From Boletus sp. NGJ (Eukaryota; Basidiomycota; Agaricomycetes; Boletales; Boletaceae), in contig JAGTXK010000052.1 of the NCBI GenBank assembly GCA_019096195.1, positions 1 through 64,000 of the forward strand: a stretch of DNA of 64,000 nt. Direction: 5' to 3'. Of the stretch, positions 11,927 through 22,964 are shown in pieces. Each line of letters starts with the position of its first letter. Positions within the stretch are counted from its first letter, which is position 1. A program made the position numbers and the translations under genes. The notes beneath the pieces are model-generated. The model saw nothing but the letters and a program-made list of their open reading frames with translations, searched no databases and was not told the origin of the DNA.

Positions 11927-12912
11927 TCAGTCGTAGATAAAGTTATTGACGGTGAGGATAGGCTCATCCAGGTCCATGACGCTGGTGAACGTGAGAAGTA
12001 TGCCGTTTTGTACAATGTCGAAGATCTCGGTAGCATCAAGCACAGTGCAGGCCTCGGGACTGTTGGGTCCATGGCAGTTGGTACCGGGTAAACCGGCAAG
12101 GGCGTTTTTGAAGTCCACGGTGCCAAAATGCAGGAAAGGAACAAATGTACCCGGTGACGTAGAATAGTCTTCGACGATCCACAGAGCATTCCGCTCGCAG
12201 GGAAAAAAAGGAGAGGTGATATCCTGCGCCATCATCCAGCCTTTGTCGTGATTTATGACAGTCGCTCTACCCAAAGTCGGATTCAGAAGATTGACAGAGA
12301 GTGTGATACTGTCACCGGGATGGATGGAGTTGGTAGGGAAATAGCGGGGCACGGTGGCAGGGTACCATTGCCATAGAGCTATTCAGCACATGAATGATGA
12401 AAGTCAATTTGGAGTCTTTGGACTAAAAGTTCGACATCTCTCACCATTGTACAAGACCGTTCCATCATCTTGGATTCTGATCCGGAGCGCACTCAGGAGG
12501 ATACTGTGGCAGGCGGGATCATCAGAGCCCACACCAACCCAAACAAGGGCACCACCGTAGGTGGCCCCGTCTATCGGTAAAACATTGGGGATGGTGAAGG
12601 TAGCAGTGACAATCTTGAATTGAACCTGTCGACAAAGAAATGAGATCGAATATGATCATGGACCATGGGAATAATACGAACTGTACCCAGAGCCACCTGA
12701 GCACCGGCCCAGTTCCCAGTGTACGTAGTGTCGGGGACAATGTTGGCAGATGCGTCGTTCGACTCGTTCGACTCGGATACATCACGGTTTGAGGGATGTG
12801 ACTGGAGGCCCTCGCCCCGAGCAAGGCGAGCTCCCAGCTGAGAGGAAGGAACAGCCATAGTAGCCACAGAGGCGAGCAAAATGTTACTGAAAAGGGCCAA
12901 CTTGGAGACCAT
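11927..12912 (-). CDS. Eqolisin (peptidase G1) paralogue lacking the catalytic Gln
   Basis: Secreted member of peptidase family G1 (glutamic peptidases such as scytalidoglutamic peptidase and aspergillopepsin II). My gene model has three exons: 12912-12682, 12625-12445 and 12378-11927. Introns are 56 and 66 nt with GT..AG ends, and the product is 287 aa. Residues 1-20 form a signal peptide, followed by a propeptide-like Ser/Asn-rich segment, YTGNWAGAQ (G1 start), TATFTIPN, VWVGVGSDDPAC, ALWQWYP and the ALWIVEDYS block. The Glu of that block (about residue 207) corresponds to catalytic Glu136 of the Scytalidium enzyme. The position of catalytic Gln53, normally in an ILQTG motif, reads ILLSA: Ser at residue 122, codon 12491-12493. 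Peptidase activity is therefore doubtful; it may be a binding protein or a decaying paralogue. The neighbour at 14199 keeps both residues. Confidence 0.85.
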
Positions 12913-12990
12913 GGTTTGAACGGTGGAGATGTGAGTCGTCGATACAACGAAAGCCCGAGGTGGAGAGAGAGCAGCCTGAAACCTTTATAC
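12913..12990 (-). promoter_or_regulatory. Core promoter and leader of the minus-strand eqolisin
   Basis: The TATA box GTATAAAGG (12982-12990, minus sense) is followed by a CT-rich leader with TCTCCACCTCGGGCT and TCGTTGTATCGACGA just upstream of the ATG. The same string, nearly identical, precedes the plus-strand eqolisin ATG at 14199, so the promoter was duplicated with the gene. Confidence 0.6.
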
Positions 12991-13308
12991 TGTTCTCGAT
13001 GGTTTACTGAGTAAAGGACACCTGCGCAACCGTTCCTGATGACTATCTTGAAATCAAAACTGGATATGGATCATGAATCTTTAATACATGTAGAACTGTT
13101 CTGCATGAAACCAGTTAACATACTCTGAGGCTTGATAATATATGTGTTGCATAAAGACGTTCTCCGACAGCTTGTCATGCCTACGCGAGGGGTGGCGTTG
13201 TTTGCGCGTGAGGTGGCTTCTCAGTATTGGAATAAATCAAAGTATCTCGTACGAGATGTATAGCTCTGCTTACATGCTGTAAGTACGAAGTGTTTCGGAC
13301 CGTCTTCA

Positions 13309-13354
13309 CGATGTCACGGTGATCGTCGGACCGATGTCACGGTGATCGTCGGAC
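13309..13354. repeat. Perfect 23-bp tandem duplication
   Basis: Two exact copies of CGATGTCACGGTGATCGTCG plus GAC, at 13309-13331 and 13332-13354, directly beyond the eqolisin fragment. A GGTACG triplet repeat lies nearby at about 13603-13626 and an AAAAT run at about 13710-13735. These suggest replication slippage in this intergenic region. Confidence 0.85.
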
Positions 13355-13551
13355 TAGGTGGAGACCCGATATCCACCGGCTGAGACTACTACCGCTGCTG
13401 ACAAGCTTGTGTCACAGAGATAGGGATAGGTGCGGGTGTGGTCACTGCAACCAGAGGAAAGAGCATTACTGAAGGTCATGCTGCCAAAATTTGCGAAGGG
13501 AACATATCTATCGTCTAGCAATTGAGATTTCAGCGACTCACTCAACATCAT
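13354..13551 (-). pseudogene. Fragment of a third eqolisin gene (C-terminal part)
   Basis: The minus-strand ORF contains LLDDRYVPFANFGSMTFSNA, which matches the eqolisin stretch after the catalytic Glu (compare NLISFANFGNVQFTSA in the plus-strand gene and TFVPFLHFGTVDFKNA in the minus-strand gene). No signal peptide, Gln block or WIVED block is present, so this is a leftover of a third tandem copy. Confidence 0.75.
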
Positions 13552-13554
13552 CTT

Positions 13555-14120
13555 GCAAGGAGCATGAGAAGACGTGCGTGCTTGCGACTAGCGTTCCGCA
13601 CAGGTACGGGTACGGGTACGGGTTGGGCTAACTGGACCGTCAGGAATTTGACACTCCGGTTACTATGAACCATAGCGCCTACTAAGTAACAAGGGAACAC
13701 ATCCAAAAAGCGATAGAAAATAAAATAAAATAAACAGTGGTATTAGTATACTACAATGTCCACGTTAATTGAACAGCGTCCGTGACGGGCATCACTGGTG
13801 ATAGTGCGGCCCAAAGTATGCCATGAAACGTCACCAAACATTGCTACATCCAACCAATTCACACGCTGACCCGATCTTGACAGTAAACTTTCCGAGCTGC
13901 CCGGATAAGACCCGTTCCCGAAACAGTGCTTCAGCTTTTAATTTTTCCATAACGGCCAGAAAGTCGATCTGAAACAAAGATGAATGGTGGAACATGTTTT
14001 ATTGGTCACAAGTACACTGGGTGACTACTGGGCACGGAACAGAACCGCTTGGGACTCGGGAATTAAACCATCTGATTTCCCGGGGAATATCTTTTCATGA
14101 GAACATCAGGAGGTGTGCCG
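13555..14120. other. Intergenic region upstream of the plus-strand eqolisin
   Basis: No recognisable gene. It carries the short GGTACG and AAAAT repeats. The two intact eqolisin genes diverge, with about 1.3 kb from ATG to ATG, so upstream control sites for both may lie in this interval together with the fragment. Confidence 0.4.
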
Positions 14121-14198
14121 AGCATATAAGGTCTCAGGGATGCTCTCTCCACCTCAGGCTCTCGTTGTATCGACGATTCACAGCTCATCATGCACACC
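14121..14198 (+). promoter_or_regulatory. Core promoter and leader of the plus-strand eqolisin
   Basis: The TATA box CATATAAG (14123-14130) is followed by a leader with TCTCCACCTCAGGCTC and TCGTTGTATCGACGATTCAC before the start codon. It is almost identical to the leader of the divergent paralogue at 12913-12990. This also supports starting translation at 14190 or 14199. Confidence 0.6.
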
Positions 14199-15015
14199 AT
14201 GGTCTTCAAGTTGGCCCTTTTCTGTAACCTTTTGCTTGCCTCTGTAGCTCTAGCTGTTCCTTCCTCTCGGCGTCGCCGTCAGAATCAATTAAACAACACC
14301 AACAATGTGGCTGGTATTGTCGTGACTGGTGGTAATAATGTTCGTGTCATCCCCGTAGTCCAATGATCCATCTCACTTTTTTTCGCCGACAGGAATCTTT
14401 CAGCGGTATCACGGGTACCTTCACCGTCCCCACCTCTCAAGGCGCTGACGGTGGTTTCTCTGTTTTTATTGGCATTGGCGGTGACGCCTGCCAGGACACT
14501 GTCCTCCAGACTGGTGTTGAGGTCGACATCGCTAATGGAGTGCCCTCGTACAAAGGTGAGAGACGTCGAACTTACAGTCCGAATTGGTTTCATTATTCGT
14601 GTATTGAACAGCTTGGTACGAGTATTCCTCTTACTTCGACTATCTCCCTAGCATCAGCATCAGGGGTGGTGACGTTATCATGGCCTACGTCTTTGCAAAC
14701 ACTACGACTTCAATTGGTTCAGCGATCATTCATAATCTGTCCATTCGCCAGATTGTCTCGATTGACTTCGAGTTTTCTCAACCTCTATGCGACTATATTG
14801 CTGAGTGGCTCGTCGAAGACTATATGGAGGGCAGTAACCTTATTTCCTTCGCGAACTTTGGCAACGTGCAATTTACTAGCGCTATTGCCTTTGGCGCCAT
14901 CAGATACAACTATTCGCCATCTGATGGCGACATCTTCAACATTCAGCAGAACTCCCAACTTCTCACATCAGTCACCATCGACACGGGAAACAGTGTCTTG
15001 GTTCAGTACATCTAA
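14199..15015 (+). CDS. Eqolisin, peptidase G1 (glutamic endopeptidase), likely active
   Basis: Secreted acid endopeptidase of family G1. The model has three exons (14199-14339, 14393-14555, 14612-15015; introns 53 and 56 nt), giving 235 aa. An in-frame ATG at 14190 would add MHT; 14199 matches the paralogue start MVxKLALF. Residues 1-19 form a signal peptide, followed by a short basic pro-segment (SRRRRQ). Then come NVAGIV, GITGTFTVP, VFIGIGGDACQ, VLQTGVEV with catalytic Gln86, AWYEYSSYFDYLP, and AEWLVEDY with Glu170 matching catalytic Glu136 of the Scytalidium enzyme, then SFANFGNVQF. It is shorter before the mature domain than many family members. It lies divergent to a Gln-less paralogue with a shared promoter sequence. 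Family members degrade protein at acid pH outside the cell. Confidence 0.88.
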
Positions 15016-15897
15016 ACAGGTGACTCGGACGACGCGCCGGCGGTCGCTTTTGTGGGGCAAACCAGCAAGCTGCGCACGTATCATCCATACCAATAGTGTT
15101 ATTTGTAAATTTCCTAGGAATGTATGTATCACCTGTTGGCGCGCTCGGGTAGAACCTATGACGCCAGTCGACGGGAAACGTAGCATTCCATATATATGAT
15201 CATACATATATAAGAGCTCAAGTTTATCGCTACTATACCTTTCCCTCCATTGAACACGCTAAAGATAAGTTTGTTTCATATAATATTCAGAGGCGGTAGT
15301 AGCCTTATATAGCTGCTGGATATCGAGTTTTATAGAAAACTGGACAACCGTGCTCGGTTTTTCATCGTAATTCGAAATTCATACGTATTGCATGAAGTGA
15401 ATATTAGTGAGTAAGTACTAGCAGGACTCGGATGGGAGCATCTTGGAGTTGTTGTGATGCGCATGTATATCGATCTTGAAGCAATCATGATGCCATGGGG
15501 CTTATGGTAACTGCTTGGGCGTTGGCACCCGACCAAATGTGATCAAGATCCTTTGTACGGGGTCAAGCAGACAACAGATTACGGCTAAATCAACGATCCA
15601 CATAAACTGCCGAATGGAGAGAAGTCAAGTCGGAGAGGAATAATCTATCAAGATTTCCACACCTCTGTACATGGTCGAATGACGAACCAATGCATCGAGA
15701 TTCCATGTCACTTTATAGAACGGCCCCGACGATATCAAAATAGATACAGCACCGCAATCCACTCGGAATATAGAACCTCAAAGAACGACCATTTAAAAAA
15801 ATCATCTTGCTCAGCACAGAGGTCTGCATGTTTTAGCTCCAAAGTCAGCATGGATGACAGTTCCTCAGAGATTCCGGGTACGATCTTACGCTGGGGT
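15016..15897. other. Intergenic stretch
   Basis: Convergent 3' flanks of the eqolisin and the membrane-protein gene. A TATATATGATCATACATATA palindrome lies at about 15191-15210. No gene recognised. Confidence 0.4.
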
Positions 15898-16702
15898 TTA
15901 TGGTCCGACAGGATCACACTTCTCGTTCTGTTCGGCATTTGGGACAGAAGCATCTGCGCGACAGGCTGCGAGGTGCAACACCACGCCTGCAATCATGGCC
16001 AAAATGAACGCAAACCAGGGTAGCACCGCCAACAACCTCACTACAATATATGAAACATCGTCAACCAGTGCCCGCAATAGGAACCACGCTGTGAAAGCAA
16101 ATAAAAATAAAAACGCACAACAGTACACATCTCGATACGCATATGGGAAATCGAGTATATTTGCAAGATGTTGAACGATGGGCTCTGGGATAGGCTGGCC
16201 GTGGAGATTGATAGTGATCTGGGCCGACCGATTGACGAAGAAGTAATCGTAAGTCACGAGCGTCGCGAACAACCACGTGGCGCAAAGAAAGAGCACCCAG
16301 GAATGGATTCGGAAGGAATATGCTTTGTGCTTGATGGGATGCCACGTGAGTGCGCAGAAGACACCGGAGAGGATGGCGAGGAGGGCACAGATGGCGGTGA
16401 TGACTGCACCTGTGGCGAACACGTCTATGGGATGTCGTTACCGTTTGACATTGGCCCGGAGGGATGTTGGCTGCTCACCATGAATGCCGATGTCGATGAT
16501 GCCATGGGGAACAACTAGGAGGTTGATGTAAGACCGTGCTTGATTCGCTCTGACATCGTGGGTCAGTATCAAGGGTACACATGTTTCATTCGGCGCACTT
16601 GACCAAGGCATTCAAACCGACGGAAAAGCCAACCACGGCGAACACGGAGGAAAGGAACAGTAAACACCGCCTTTCAACTTCCAGGGGCTCCAAGGCAGAC
16701 AT
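15898..16702 (-). CDS. Multi-pass membrane protein, fungal, function unknown
   Basis: Three exons fit (16702-16599, 16549-16479, 16424-15898; introns 49 and 54 nt, all phases agree), giving 233 aa. It starts MSALEPLEVERRCLLFL. About five hydrophobic segments are visible: roughly residues 12-33, 60-84, 99-121, 160-176 and 189-212 (LLAVLPWFAFILAMIAGVVL). A conserved-looking INLLVVPHGIIDIG segment precedes the second helix. I recall similar unnamed four- to five-helix proteins in other Agaricomycetes but know no function. The C-terminal tail is short and polar. It is an isolated gene between the eqolisins and a transposon-rich tract. Confidence 0.75.
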
Positions 16703-17393
16703 GATCTAACGAAGCGAGCACAAAGACGAACGTCGACGAAGGGACTTATCGAGAATTTTATAGGCATATTTCATCTTCCGAAGCGGGGATCGATGGGGGA
16801 AACCGCTGGCCTATATTCGTGGTCCCGGTAGTCTCACACGAAATTGAACATTGGTCTAGAGCCCAAACACATGAGAAAGGCGGATCGTTACGCCAAGATT
16901 GATTCGCAAGGATAGCTCCTAGTGCGAGTTGCGTTAGACTTTTTCCAACTTTGGCGCAGTGACTTGGATGAGGTGTAACGCGTGGGCGAAATGCAGAGCT
17001 GCTAATAAACGTATCTTGAAGCGTCAGGACCAATGATGAAACTTCCGAGGAATACGTCGGCCTCTTGCTTTGTCGTTCCGACTCGTTCGTGATGCGACAT
17101 TTCTATGAGCCAGGGGTGCCAGATTCAACAACAAAGCTGAGTCGGACCCCAGTGGTACTACCCGATTTGAACTTATGTAAACATTCGAATGCGTTTCTTA
17201 TCTGCTAACACACCGGGACTTTCAACATTAAAAATGCCTGAGAATATAGCATTGCCCTCTGGGCACCCCTGGCCCCAAGGATGGAGAGTAATTCAACAAC
17301 GAAGTACAAGGGGGAATAGCATAAATTTTACGTCGTATTTACTGTGTTGAGGAATGTTGTAAGGATGAGAGAACAAATGTCAGTTCATACCAT
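16703..17393. other. Intergenic region, no recognisable gene
   Basis: Moderate-GC sequence with host-like composition. A minus-strand ORF at 16758-17033 shows no family signature. It contains the promoter of the membrane-protein gene, but no clear TATA box is visible. Confidence 0.4.
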
Positions 17394-18092
17394 TTAGCTC
17401 GAAGATGACAGCCGAGTGTGATAGGATGGAGAGAGCTTTCCGCGCGGTGTCAATGGAGGTGAAATATATGCAATGTACGTTAGAATCGTTAATGATTGCA
17501 CGCGCATGAACGGAACAACAGTGGAACAACATGAAGTTGCGGAACAATGATGTACTCGGAGTAATTGAATCCTATCCTGGTGAGTAGCAGTACTCGCGCA
17601 TGCAACCGAATGAGCACTCATTAAAAAATCGGTGTCCTGGGACGTCAGCATATACATCGACAGTATGAAAGGTAACGGTACGTCTACGAGAAGAGACGAC
17701 AGCCCATCATCATCAGGTGCTATCGGATATTGTGTTTTAAGAAGATGTGACGAGACATACTGAATCCCATCGCGCGACCACATCGTGCATTCTTGGGACT
17801 GCACAAATTCATGCACAATGTGTGCATCATTCTCGTTCACGTGCCTGCGTTGACTGACCCTTCTACTTTTGCGACATTGCTCGAAGACGAACACGAGATC
17901 AGACTCGCAAGGTGCATTACATTCATGACAGTGCAGTTCTTCCACGAGCCGATTCTTAGGCCAGCGTCGACTAAAAGGAACATGATGAATTGAAGCGACA
18001 CTCTCCAATGCAGCAACAGTGAGGTACGGAAAGGAATGAACCAGTTGCGTCAGCGACTGAAACTGAACAAGTACACAAGGACCTGCTAACAC
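17394..18092 (-). pseudogene. ORF resembling the N-terminus of Agaricomycete Helitron proteins
   Basis: 232-codon minus-strand ORF. Residues about 10-70 (SLTQLVHSFPYLTVAALESV, ASIHHVPFSRR, LVEELHCHECNAPCESDLVFV) recall the short N-terminal helix-plus-HxC..C motif of Helitron-encoded proteins in mushrooms. The rest does not match a family I know, and no Rep or helicase motif follows. If the call is right this is a truncated Helitron remnant; otherwise it is an unknown ORF. Confidence 0.3.
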
Positions 18093-18804
18093 ACTGTTGG
18101 GAGCGGCATGTGACGAACACCGACAAAGTCAAATGCATCGCCAAGTCTGCGCGAACTGACAACGCCGTTCGCTACGTCCACATCACACTCAACGTCCTCT
18201 GAAACGGCCAAAACAACTTGCACGTCCGATTCGTTTACGACCAAGCTCGACATGATAAAATCGTAGTACTGTTGTTGTAGATAATGGAGTGTTCAGATGA
18301 TGGAGTATTGTGATGACCGCCAGCCCTCTGCCCTGGGCGACGTGAGCCCCAACACTGAGGTTAAGGTGAGGTTCCTGTTAAGTCAAGCCAAGACTTCCCA
18401 CGGGCGTCGACTTTTGGCACTTCCCACGCATTCTTGGATCGCAAACCTGTCCCCTCCGGGTCCAGGAATTATTAAATATTTTGTGTAACTGTTTTGGAGG
18501 TGTAGGTATTCTTATATTCTGAGGGATCACATAATACTGCAAGGAATCTTATATTATCATGAAACTTCTTAGTATCACATAAGGAAATGGAAAATAATAA
18601 TATCTATGGATGTCATAATTTTTACAACAAGCTTATCTTCTCCAAAAGCATGTTTCATGCAACAAAATATTATATTTTGAAATTTACTTAACATTATCTA
18701 AGATAGAAGAGTTTTACGAACTATAGAATATATAATTTTGGTCAGCTTATAAGTAAATCATGAAACATAATATTTTAAAAGGTCAGAAAGTTATCAGGCA
18801 ACAC
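18093..18804. other. AT-rich flank of the Gypsy insertion
   Basis: From about 18470 to 18790 the sequence is strongly AT-rich, with runs such as ATTATTAAATATTTTG and no ORF of note. It forms the left flank of the Gypsy element. A plus-strand ORF at 18297-18488 matches nothing known to me. Confidence 0.5.
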
Positions 18805-19287
18805 TGTTATGATCCCTTTCGGTAATCAAAACCACAAGGCTCAAACGTATCTTGCAGGCTACACAAGTCCTGGCTCAACGGATGAGGTGGGGAGTCTTAG
18901 GCCGTACTATTCCCAACCCTACAATGACCAGATGGCCAAGGCTAATAGGTTGTTGGAGGAAGAATACAAGTGGATTAGACTGGGGTTACCAGTTGTCAAA
19001 ATACTACTTTATATACATGAGAGAGATGCGCACGGACCAAGCAGTGCATGTGATAATTTACTAAGTATAGTAAGACAGAGATTAAAGGGGCTGTGTGAGA
19101 AGAGTGGAAATTAAAGAGTTATGGATCACATGAGGTGTGACGTCATATGATGTCATGGTTCTAGACCTATCATGTGATATGTTCCCATGGTCATGTGCAC
19201 AGTCACGTGACTTATGAAGAAAAGATTTGATGAAAATGAAAAGTAAGTGTTTGTATGAAAAGTTTGAAAATTTCGTATATTATAACA
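18805..19287 (-). repeat. 3' LTR of the minus-strand Gypsy
   Basis: 483 bp, TGTTATGA ... TTATAACA in + reading. A polypurine tract (AGAAGGGGGTAG in element sense) abuts its inner edge. A 101-codon ORF inside it is also found in the other LTR and is not a gene. Confidence 0.95.
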
Positions 19288-19298
19288 CTACCCCCTTC

Positions 19299-22200
19299 TT
19301 AGGACTTGAATTCCAGGCGAGTCGTTGTTTTTTCATTTTCGGTGAAGTTTTCAAAAGGAGAGAATAGCAATGCGAATGCTGATAAAGATAGACCATGAAG
19401 CTTGCGTGGTGTGGAAGGGTTAAGACGATGAAAATCTTGTACTGCCACCAGTGCAGTTGATGTGATGTCATCAGATTCCCAAGTACGATCTGTTTTGTCG
19501 TACCCTTTCCAGTGAATCAAATATTCTAGTTTTGCCATACTTCAATCTAGAAGTGGCAATAAAATCAACCTCATATTGTTCTTCCCCTTCCTCATCAATC
19601 TCTATCACGTCCTGCTCGAGATTTTGGTTGACCTCACAATGTTTCTTTGTATGGTTTGACACGCAAGAGATGTTCACAGTCGGGTGAATGTGAACTGAAT
19701 TGGGAAGTTTCAATGTAATGGTGTTTGGTAAGACACGAGTGATAGCGTATGGTCCTATCCATTTTTGGGTGAGCTTCTTTGCCATATACGGAAGTTTTAA
19801 TTTATCGGTTGAGAGCCAGACTTGCTGACCAATAGAATATTTGGATGTGAGTGATTGTTTTTTATTGAAAGAGGCAATCATCCTCTCATGCATAGCTTCA
19901 AGCGTCGCTTCTATCTCCTGATGGTTTCGTTCTATCTCGCTTGCAAAGCCTGTGAGATTCCCTTCGAAACCCATATGCGGTATGTAGTTCCTTGTGATTT
20001 TGAAAGGAATCTCGCCAGTAGCCATGGTAACGGTATTGTTGTGCGAGAATTGGGCTAACTTTAGCCAATCTACCCATTTGTTCTGTTTCTTTCTGGTGTA
20101 TGCATGGAGATATTGCTCCAGATCTCTATTAACGTGTTCTGTTTGTCCGTCTGTTTGCGGATGATATGTGGTAGAGATCTTTTGCTTGATTCCTAAGAGC
20201 TTACAAAGCTCTTGAGTGAAAGCAGAAACAAATTGGGGTCCTCGATTAAAGACCAAAGTTGAAGGTAGTCCATGGTTTGACCAAACATGGTCTCTAAATA
20301 AAACTGCTAAGTCCTTTGAAGAACATGTATCGTAAGTGGATATAAAAATAACTTCTTTGGAGAATCAATCAACAATTACGCAAATAGCCATGAATGAATG
20401 TGAAACTGGTAGACCTGTAATAAAATCTACTGAGAGATCTTCACACAGTCTTTTTGCCGCAGGCAAAGGAATGACTTTTCCTGCCAGTGCATTTTGCTTA
20501 CCCTTCGTGAGGGTGCACACTTGGCAGTGATCTACGTATTCTTTTACGTCCTTTGTAACTCCTGGCCACGAGAAATATCGAGAGAGTGTATGTATAGTTT
20601 TGGAATGACCACTGTGTCCTGCTATTGGTGAGTCATGGCATAATGTAATTAGTTCTGTATGTAGTTTTTCTGGAACAAATATTTGTTCTTTTTCATTTTT
20701 GAATAAACTAAGATCAGAGTAGAAGAGGAAATTGTTTATGGCGTCTATGTCATATTTTTTGGATTCTTTTTGGATTTTTGTTATAAAGTCTGAAGATAGA
20801 GAAACATGATTTATAAATATAGATGGAGGAAGTACAGTGACATTTTGATTGGAGTCTGTTACTGTGTCACTGTGATCTGATCTTCGGGATACAGCATCGG
20901 CTCTTCCATTTGACAATTCCGCTTTGTATATAAATACATAGTTGAATTCTTGAAGAAGAGCATGCCAGCATGCTTGTCTACCGCTAAGAGTTTATGGCTT
21001 CTTCCAGTATTTGAGATTTTTGTGATTGGTCCAAATCTTGAATCTTTCACAACCTATAAGATAGTGATGCCATTCTTCTAGCGCCCAAATTACTGCAAGT
21101 AATTCTTTGTTGTAAATAGGGTAGTTGCACTTTGCACTATCAAAGGAATGGGAAATAAAGGCTACTGGTCACCAGTTACCATTGTTGCATAATGTGGAGA
21201 GTACTGCTTCTGTGGCGACGTCTGATGCATCGGTTTCCATGCACATTTCTTGGTTGTGGTTTGGATACATGAGAAGTGGTGCTTCCGTGAATTTTCTTTT
21301 TAAGTTGGAGAATGCTTCTTGTTGTTCGGGGCCCCATTTGAAAGGAACGTCTTTTTTGGTAAGATTATTTAGGGGTCTTGCGATTTGAGTGAAGCCTTCT
21401 ATGAATCTCCTATAATAATTACATAGTCCAAGGAAGCCTTGTAGTTGTTTTAATCTTGTAGGTATTGGCCAATCCATGACCCCTGCTACTTTCTTTTCTT
21501 GCATCTCTACCCCCTTCTTAGATACGACCATACCCAAGAAATCTACTTTTTCAACGGAGAAGGTACACTTTTCAGGTTTTACGTAAAGGTTGTTCTCGCG
21601 TAAGCGGCGTAGAACTTCCTTTACAACTTCTTCGTGCTGTTCTTTAGATTTCTTAGATGTAAATATCATAATGTCATCAATATAAATAACGACTACAGCA
21701 TATATATCATTGAAGATGTTGTTCATCATGGTCTGAAAGGTAGGGGGTGAGTTTGTGAGTCCGAAATACATAACCGTTGGTTTGTAAGCTCTGATGGGGG
21801 TGACGAAGGCTGCTTTCCATTTGTTGCCTTCTTTGATACGTATGTTATTGTATCCCCATCGAAGGTCCATTGCCATGAATAAATCCGCGTTCTTGAGTCT
21901 ATCAATTAGTTGCGGAATAAGAGGGAGTGGATAGGAATTCTTGACAGTTCCTTCATTTAAATAATGGTAATCCATTACCATTCGCTTTTTGCTGTCTTTC
22001 TTGGGAATAAAGAAGATGGGGGATGTCTGTGGAGATTTAGAAGGTTTAACGTAACCTTTTTTGACTTCCTTTTTGATAAACATTCTGACTTCTTCCATTT
22101 CAATGTCCGAAAGGGGAATAATACGTCCTTTCTTTGGAATGAAGTCTTCTTTGAGATCTATTGCATGATCCCAGTGTTTTCATAAAGGCATTCTTTGGAT

Positions 22201-22964
22201 TCTTTCTCCGAGAAGACATCTAGGAATTCATGATAAGTTAGTGGAACTTTTTCTTTAAGTCCTTCTTCTATAGTACAAAGATTAACTGGTTCGTAAGAAG
22301 AAGTAGGGCCTAGTCCCATAATTTTACAGTATGAAGTGCAACAAGGGAAGGTAATTGTTTGGTTTACCCAATCGATGTCAGGGTTGTGGCGATAGAGCCA
22401 ATCATAACTGATGATCATGCGATGGGTTCCTAGTTTTGATATATAAGCGTCTATGACTTCATAGTGTCCTTGTATTTCCACCATCAAGGTTACCGCGTGA
22501 CAGATAGGTCTGATAGCTCCTTTCAATCTGTCAGTGTTATGTATCTTGATAGGTTTTTTAATATCATAAAATGGTATTCCATGATGATTAACGTAGTTCT
22601 GATCGATAAAAGTATGTGGCGCTCCCGAATCCAAGAGGGATTTGAATCGGTAGCGCAACCACTGTCCATTGACATTGCATGATACTATGGTTTTGAGGGA
22701 GAATTCTCCACCATAGGATAACGTAGATGCTTGGTTCAATGTGACTTTTGTGAGTTTATAGATATGAGATATTTTTTGTTGTTTTATAAGGGAATTAAGC
22801 ACACTTGTTTCTGGTGCCACACTCAATTGAGATGCCCTTATGGATTGTATTGATAATTTACGTAAAACAGAAGATAGATCGGAAATTGGAAAGTCACTAC
22901 TTGTACAATTTGTAAGAGAAGAAAAAGATATTTGTTTGTGCTGCTGAGTTCCCTCATCACTCAT
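19299..22964 (-). pseudogene. Gypsy pol region (fossil)
   Basis: Pol order in element sense: retropepsin (LLDSGAPHTFID), reverse transcriptase (FFIPKKDSKK, MDYHYLNEG, YIDDIMIF), RNase H, the integrase HHCC zinc region (HCQVCTLTKGKQNA), the DDE core (VDFITGLPVSHSF, SDRGPQ-like block, YHPQTDGQTEHVNRDLEQYL), and a chromodomain (YLIHWKGYDKTDRTWES). The pol ATG overlaps the gag stop as ATGA, a layout compatible with stop-restart translation. The chromodomain places it among chromoviruses. The region is broken in several places. Confidence 0.9.

Noticed and set aside
14363-15199. 278-codon ORF overlapping the plus-strand eqolisin
   Set aside because: Matches the eqolisin only over the second exon; beyond the intron it is out of frame with the family. 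The three-exon model explains the locus.
18809-19114. 101-codon ORF inside the Gypsy LTR (also at 24742-25047 and, diverged, near 3068)
   Set aside because: Lies wholly within the LTR across the promoter and RNA start. It is repeated only because the LTR is repeated, and has no known domain.
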